DNA of 64,000 nt, from assembly GCA_038253885.1 (NCBI GenBank), contig JBBSGP010000016.1, positions 1-64,000 of the forward strand. The letters run 5' to 3'. The position numbers and the translations under genes were made by a program. Of this stretch, positions 59,718 to 64,000 are shown one piece after another; position 1 is the first letter of the stretch, and the number at the start of each line of letters is the position of its first letter. The stretch comes from JALZAQ01 sp038253885 (lineage in GTDB: Bacteria; Gemmatimonadota; Gemmatimonadetes; Gemmatimonadales; Gemmatimonadaceae). Below the pieces are notes generated by a model. It ran no database searches, was not told where the DNA came from, and saw nothing but the letters and a program-made list of their open reading frames with translations.

Positions 59718-60487
59718 ACCAGGCTCCGCGACAGAGTCAGCTCGGTGCCGCTATTGCGCGAGGCGAGAGTGTCGAGATCGCCGATCCGCACGCGGCTCAC
59801 CCCCGATGATAGGGCGCGCAGCGCGGCCTCGAGCTTGGCCGCCATCCCCCCCGTTGCCGCCCCGGCGGCGATCATCGCCGCTGCCTCATCGGCGTCGAGT
59901 GAGGAGAGCAGCTCCCCGCCCGAACGCACTCCCGGCACATCCGAGATGAGAAGGAGCTCGGTCGCCTCGAGCGCGGCTGCCACTGCTGCCGCGGCGTCAT
60001 CCCCATTCACGTTGACGGCCGCACCGGCCGCGACCCCGCCATGGGGAGTCTCTCGGGCCAACGGCGACAGAACGGGCAGATAGCCGGCGTCGAGCAACAA
60101 ATGCAGCAGACCGGCGTTCACACGTACGGGAATACCGACTCGGCCGAACCGGCTCGCGTCCAGCAGCTCCGCCTCCAGCAAACCCGCGTCCTCGCCGGAG
60201 AGGCCGACCGCCAGGACTCCCTGGCCGATGAGCTGCGCGACCAATCTCTTGTTGATCGTCCCCGAGAGCGTCATGCGCACGATGTCCACATCGGCCTCGC
60301 TCGTCACCCGCCGGCCGTGGACGAACGTCGGCTCGACACCGAGCTGCCGCTGGATCGCCGTCACTTCGTCTCCGCCGCCATGCACGAGGCAGAGCGCGCC
60401 GGGCGATGATCGCCACGCCGCGGCGATCGCCGCCGGCATTCCTGCATCCGATTGCGGCCGTCCGCCGATCTTCACGACCCGCGTCAC
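59714..60487 (-). CDS. argB: Acetylglutamate kinase
   Basis: The 257-residue amino-acid kinase has VVKIGGRPQSDAG at the N-terminus, the substrate loop LVHGGGDEVTAIQRQLG, the helix REVTS-like RRVTSEADVDIVRM, NVNGDDAA and a nucleotide loop near TGGMAAKLEAA. It phosphorylates N-acetylglutamate. The start overlaps argC and the stop overlaps argD, so the three are translationally coupled. An equivalent LysZ-type activity on a LysW carrier cannot be excluded from sequence alone, but the gene neighbourhood is arginine. Confidence 0.9.
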   Translation of the reverse strand: MTRVVKIGGRPQSDAGMPAAIAAAWRSSPGALCLVHGGGDEVTAIQRQLGVEPTFVHGRRVTSEADVDIVRMTLSGTINKRLVAQLIGQGVLAVGLSGEDAGLLEAELLDASRFGRVGIPVRVNAGLLHLLLDAGYLPVLSPLARETPHGGVAAGAAVNVNGDDAAAAVAAALEATELLLISDVPGVRSGGELLSSLDADEAAAMIAAGAATGGMAAKLEAALRALSSGVSRVRIGDLDTLASRNSGTELTLSRSLV

Positions 60488-61455
60488 GACGGCAGCCCCA
60501 GCGTCTCGTCCAGCCCCAGCACGAGGTTGCCGTTCTGGAGCGCCTGTCCGGCGGCGCCCTTCACCAGGTTGTCGATCGCTGCCACCACCACCAGCGTCGG
60601 CTGCCGCGTTCCGGCGACCGATGTCACACTGATCCGCACCACGTTGCGGTGCACCACATCGCGCAGGCTCGGAATCTCCTCCCCGACTTCAATGAAGGGC
60701 TCGCCCGCATAGCGCTCTCGCCAGGGCGCGAGCGGGTCGGCCAACGGCAAAGCCAGCGGGAGGACGATCGTGGCCAGAATGCCCCGTGCAACCGGCAGGA
60801 GGTGCGGCGTGAAGACGAGGTCCGCGTCGGTGCCGAAGGCGGCCAGCACGGCGCGCATCTCGGCCAGATGCCGGTGCACGTTCCCCACCGCATACGGCCG
60901 GAAATTCTCCGCCACTTCGGCGAAAAGAAGCTCCGGCTTGGGAGTGAATCCGGCCCCCGTCACGCCGCTGGCCGCATTGACGGTGATCGTGGCTCCCGGT
61001 GCGACCAGACCGCGCTCCAGTAACGGCGCGAGCGCCAGCAGCACGGCGGTGGCGTAGCAGCCGGGATTCGCCACCACCTGCGCACCCCGCACCTCCTCGC
61101 GCATCAGCTCCGTCAGGCCGTACGGAGCGGGGGTCGAACGAGGAAGCGCGCCATTGCCTGGGCGCAGGTCGGCCGACAGATCGATGACCTTCGCCCCCGC
61201 GCCCTCGGATCGCGCCACCCATTCCCCCGAGGCTCCGTGGGGCAGAGCGCTGAAGATGAGAGCCGCCGCGCCCAGGGGTGCGTCGTCCGCAGCGACGAAG
61301 GTGATCTCACGGCCGCCCAGGCGGGCACGCTGGCCCCGGCGCTCGTTCGCCGCCGCGAAGGCGACCTCGAGCCGTGGATGGCGCGCCACCAGCGCGCAGA
61401 GCTCGCGCCCCGCGTACCCACTCGCCCCGAGGACGCCGACAGGGAGTTTATGCAC
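60484..61455 (-). CDS. argC: N-acetyl-gamma-glutamyl-phosphate reductase
   Basis: The 323-residue NADPH-dependent reductase has the start PVGVLGASGYAGRELCALVA and the active-site Cys in VVANPGCYATAVLLAL, followed by ASGVTGAG. It reduces acetylglutamyl phosphate. The start is GTG at 61455, which lies inside the ARG-box-like palindrome; an ATG eight bases upstream is out of frame. No ribosome-binding site is present and the -10 region ends only six bases before the GTG, suggesting a leaderless mRNA. First gene of the argCBD unit. Confidence 0.93.
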   Translation of the reverse strand: MHKLPVGVLGASGYAGRELCALVARHPRLEVAFAAANERRGQRARLGGREITFVAADDAPLGAAALIFSALPHGASGEWVARSEGAGAKVIDLSADLRPGNGALPRSTPAPYGLTELMREEVRGAQVVANPGCYATAVLLALAPLLERGLVAPGATITVNAASGVTGAGFTPKPELLFAEVAENFRPYAVGNVHRHLAEMRAVLAAFGTDADLVFTPHLLPVARGILATIVLPLALPLADPLAPWRERYAGEPFIEVGEEIPSLRDVVHRNVVRISVTSVAGTRQPTLVVVAAIDNLVKGAAGQALQNGNLVLGLDETLGLPS

Positions 61456-61467
61456 TCTGAATGCATA
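61449..61467. promoter_or_regulatory. ARG-box-like operator over the argC start
   Basis: TATGCA and TGCATA face each other across seven bases. The site covers the argC -10 region and start codon and lies 58 bases before argR. It matches the argG site in length and arms, so ArgR is the expected binding protein. Confidence 0.65.
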
Positions 61468-61490
61468 TTATTGCAGCCAGCCGCTGTCAA
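61462..61490 (-). promoter_or_regulatory. argC promoter overlapping the ARG box
   Basis: On the minus strand TTGACA (61490-61485) is followed after 17 bases by TATGCA (61467-61462), a weak -10 that lies wholly inside the operator. The start site would be at or next to the GTG of argC. Repression by blocking RNA polymerase is the simplest model. Confidence 0.5.
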
Positions 61491-61524
61491 TGGCTTTTTG
61501 TCTCCCCGGCGGCTATCCTGCGCC

Positions 61525-61980
61525 ATGGCGAACAAGCGCGAGCGTCAGACCACCATCGCAGAGCTCATCGAATCGAGACAGGTCGCCAGTCAGGAGGAGC
61601 TCCGGAAGCTGTTGCTGCATCGCGGCTGGGACGTGACCCAGTCTACTCTGTCGCGTGATCTCCGCGAGATGCGGGTGGCCCGCGTGCCCGAGGCCGACGG
61701 CTCCCGCTATACCCTGCCCGACAGCGCGGTCGACGACACAAGCCCGGGTCTGGAGCTGCTCCTCCCCGCGCTGTTCACCGACGTGAACGGCGTCGGTGAG
61801 ATGGTGGTGTTGCATACCCTGCCCGGCGGTGCCCAACCGATAGCCGCCGCGCTCGACGCCGAGGAATGGACCGACGTGATCGGCACCCTCGCCGGCGATG
61901 ACACCGTCCTGATCATTTGCCGCTCGGCCGCCGCCCGGGAGCGGCTCACCCGGCGACTCAGGACCCTCGGCGACGCCTAG
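61525..61980 (+). CDS. argR: Arginine repressor
   Basis: The 151-residue protein has the ArgR N-terminal winged helix (RQTTIAELIESRQVASQEEL, then VTQSTLSRDLREM) and the C-terminal oligomerisation domain with the arginine-binding motif IGTLAGDDTVLIICRS. ArgR hexamers with arginine bind ARG boxes and repress the pathway. The start is ATG 61525; TATCCT lies five bases upstream with no ribosome-binding site, again a leaderless layout. It lies between the divergent argC and argG, whose upstream palindromes are its likely targets. Confidence 0.93.
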   Translation: MANKRERQTTIAELIESRQVASQEELRKLLLHRGWDVTQSTLSRDLREMRVARVPEADGSRYTLPDSAVDDTSPGLELLLPALFTDVNGVGEMVVLHTLPGGAQPIAAALDAEEWTDVIGTLAGDDTVLIICRSAAARERLTRRLRTLGDA

Positions 61981-62013
61981 CCACACGGCACCTGGGAAAG
62001 GCTCCCGCGGCGC

Positions 62014-62042
62014 TTGACGCTGCCCCGCGCGGTCGTTAAATA
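62014..62042 (+). promoter_or_regulatory. argG promoter
   Basis: TTGACG (62014-62019), a 17-base spacer and TAAATA (62037-62042) precede argG. The predicted start site falls inside the ARG-box-like palindrome. The leader to the ATG at 62082 is about 30 bases and includes GGAG. Confidence 0.6.
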
Positions 62043-62059
62043 TGCGAGCAGGCTGCATA
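62041..62059. promoter_or_regulatory. ARG-box-like operator of argG
   Basis: TATGC and GCATA are separated by nine bases, the same arms and spacing as at argC, and overlap the -10 end and start region of argG. Confidence 0.6.
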
Positions 62060-62081
62060 GTTATCCACTCGCGGAGCGCCA

Positions 62082-63331
<1,250 letters not shown>

Positions 63332-63335
<4 letters not shown>

Positions 63336-64000
63336 CTCCCCAGGTGCCGGAGACTCAGGAGCAGGGGAAGGCCACGCACAAGCTCTGGGGCGGGCGATTC
63401 TCCGGCAGCACCGCTCCAGCGCTGGAGGCCGTGAACCGATCCATCGGTACCGACTTTCGCCTCTGGCCGTTCGACCTGCACGCCTCCCGGGCGTGGGCGG
63501 TCGCACTCTGGGGTGCGGGTGTGCTCACCCTCGAGGAGAGCAAGCTGCTGGAGCAGGGGTTGGACGCCGTCGGCGCGAGATTGCGGTCGGGCGTGCAGCC
63601 GATCGCGGACGACGAGGACGTGCACACGATGATCGACCGCATGCTCCACGAGGAGATCGGCGACGTGGCATCCAAGCTGCACACCGGCCGGAGTCGGAAC
63701 GATCAAGTCGCGACCGCTACCCGCCTCTGGTCAATGCACGCCGCGACTCAGATCGGCACCGCCGTCCAGGAGCTCCAAGCGGTGATGCTCGAGCACGCCG
63801 AGCAGCTCCAGGGAGCTCTCATGCCGAGCTACACCCACCTGCAACGCGCCATTCCCGTCTCCGGCGCGCACTGGATGCTCTCGCACTTCTGGCCGCTGGA
63901 GCGGGATCGATCCCGGGTCGCCGACGCGTCGAAACGGGCTGCCGTGCTCCCCCTCGGATCCGGCGCGATCGCCGGATGTGCCTACCCCATCTCTCGCGTC
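63332..64000 (+). CDS. argH: Argininosuccinate lyase, N-terminal part (runs off the window)
   Basis: Only the first 223 residues are present. They match the fumarase/argininosuccinate lyase superfamily: KLWGGRFSGSTAPALEAVNR, DVHTMIDRMLHEEIGDVASK, HTGRSRNDQVATATRLW and MPSYTHLQRAIPVSGAHWML. The catalytic signature around GSSxMPxKxN lies beyond the window. It splits argininosuccinate to arginine and fumarate. Translation begins four bases before the argG stop. Confidence 0.95.

Overview
The window is about two-thirds G+C by eye, very densely coded, and carries no rRNA, tRNA, CRISPR array or transposase that I can see. Several traits suggest a Gram-negative soil-type bacterium, most likely of the Gemmatimonadota: a protein kinase fused to TolB-like and TPR modules, many lipoproteins and secreted hydrolases, small tandem outer-membrane barrels, and Lys/Ser-rich histone-like proteins. 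That assignment is an inference; no marker gene fixes it.

Layout. 1-7.2 kb: the end of a histidine kinase, an HD-GYP response regulator, and a complete tripartite RND efflux pump (TolC-like, adaptor, permease). 7.4-12 kb: a charge-segregated acidic/basic protein, an unusual histidine-kinase-like protein lacking the phospho-accepting His, a MerR-like regulator and a large Ser/Thr kinase. 12-18.1 kb (minus): an Lhr-type helicase and a PLD-family phosphatidyltransferase. 18.2-23 kb (plus): SDR, a plasmid-type RepA-like protein, a small unknown, an S41 protease and a beta-propeller lipoprotein. 23-29.4 kb: a lipoprotein, a zinc-ribbon protein, a cold-shock protein, the Ku/LigD end-joining pair and an NlpC/P60 hydrolase. 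29.4-34.7 kb (minus): an NrtR-type regulator with operator-like palindromes, then a run of desaturase, Fe-trafficking protein, M48 protease and GH3 glycosidase. 34.9-43.8 kb: aldo/keto reductase, a thioredoxin/NHL protein with an in-frame UGA at the first redox Cys position (candidate selenoprotein), an MBL hydrolase, a histone-like protein, an alpha/beta hydrolase, a ThiF-rhodanese protein and a Crp-like regulator. 43.8-52.5 kb (minus): secreted M28 peptidase, phosphatase, amidohydrolase and two exported ferritin-like proteins. 53.8-58.5 kb (minus): six small outer-membrane barrels, at least four with their own hairpin terminator. 58.5-64 kb: arginine biosynthesis, argC-argB-argD divergent from argR, argG and argH (cut by the window end), with two matching ARG-box-like operators.

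The most interesting item is the candidate selenoprotein at 36065-37513: a UxxC motif replaces CxxC, the downstream reading frame is intact, and a hairpin resembling a bacterial SECIS element lies just after the UGA. Next are the H-to-N kinase homologue coupled to a DNA-binding-like protein, the tandem barrel array, and several near-perfect palindromes that look like operators overlapping promoters with little or no 5' leader.
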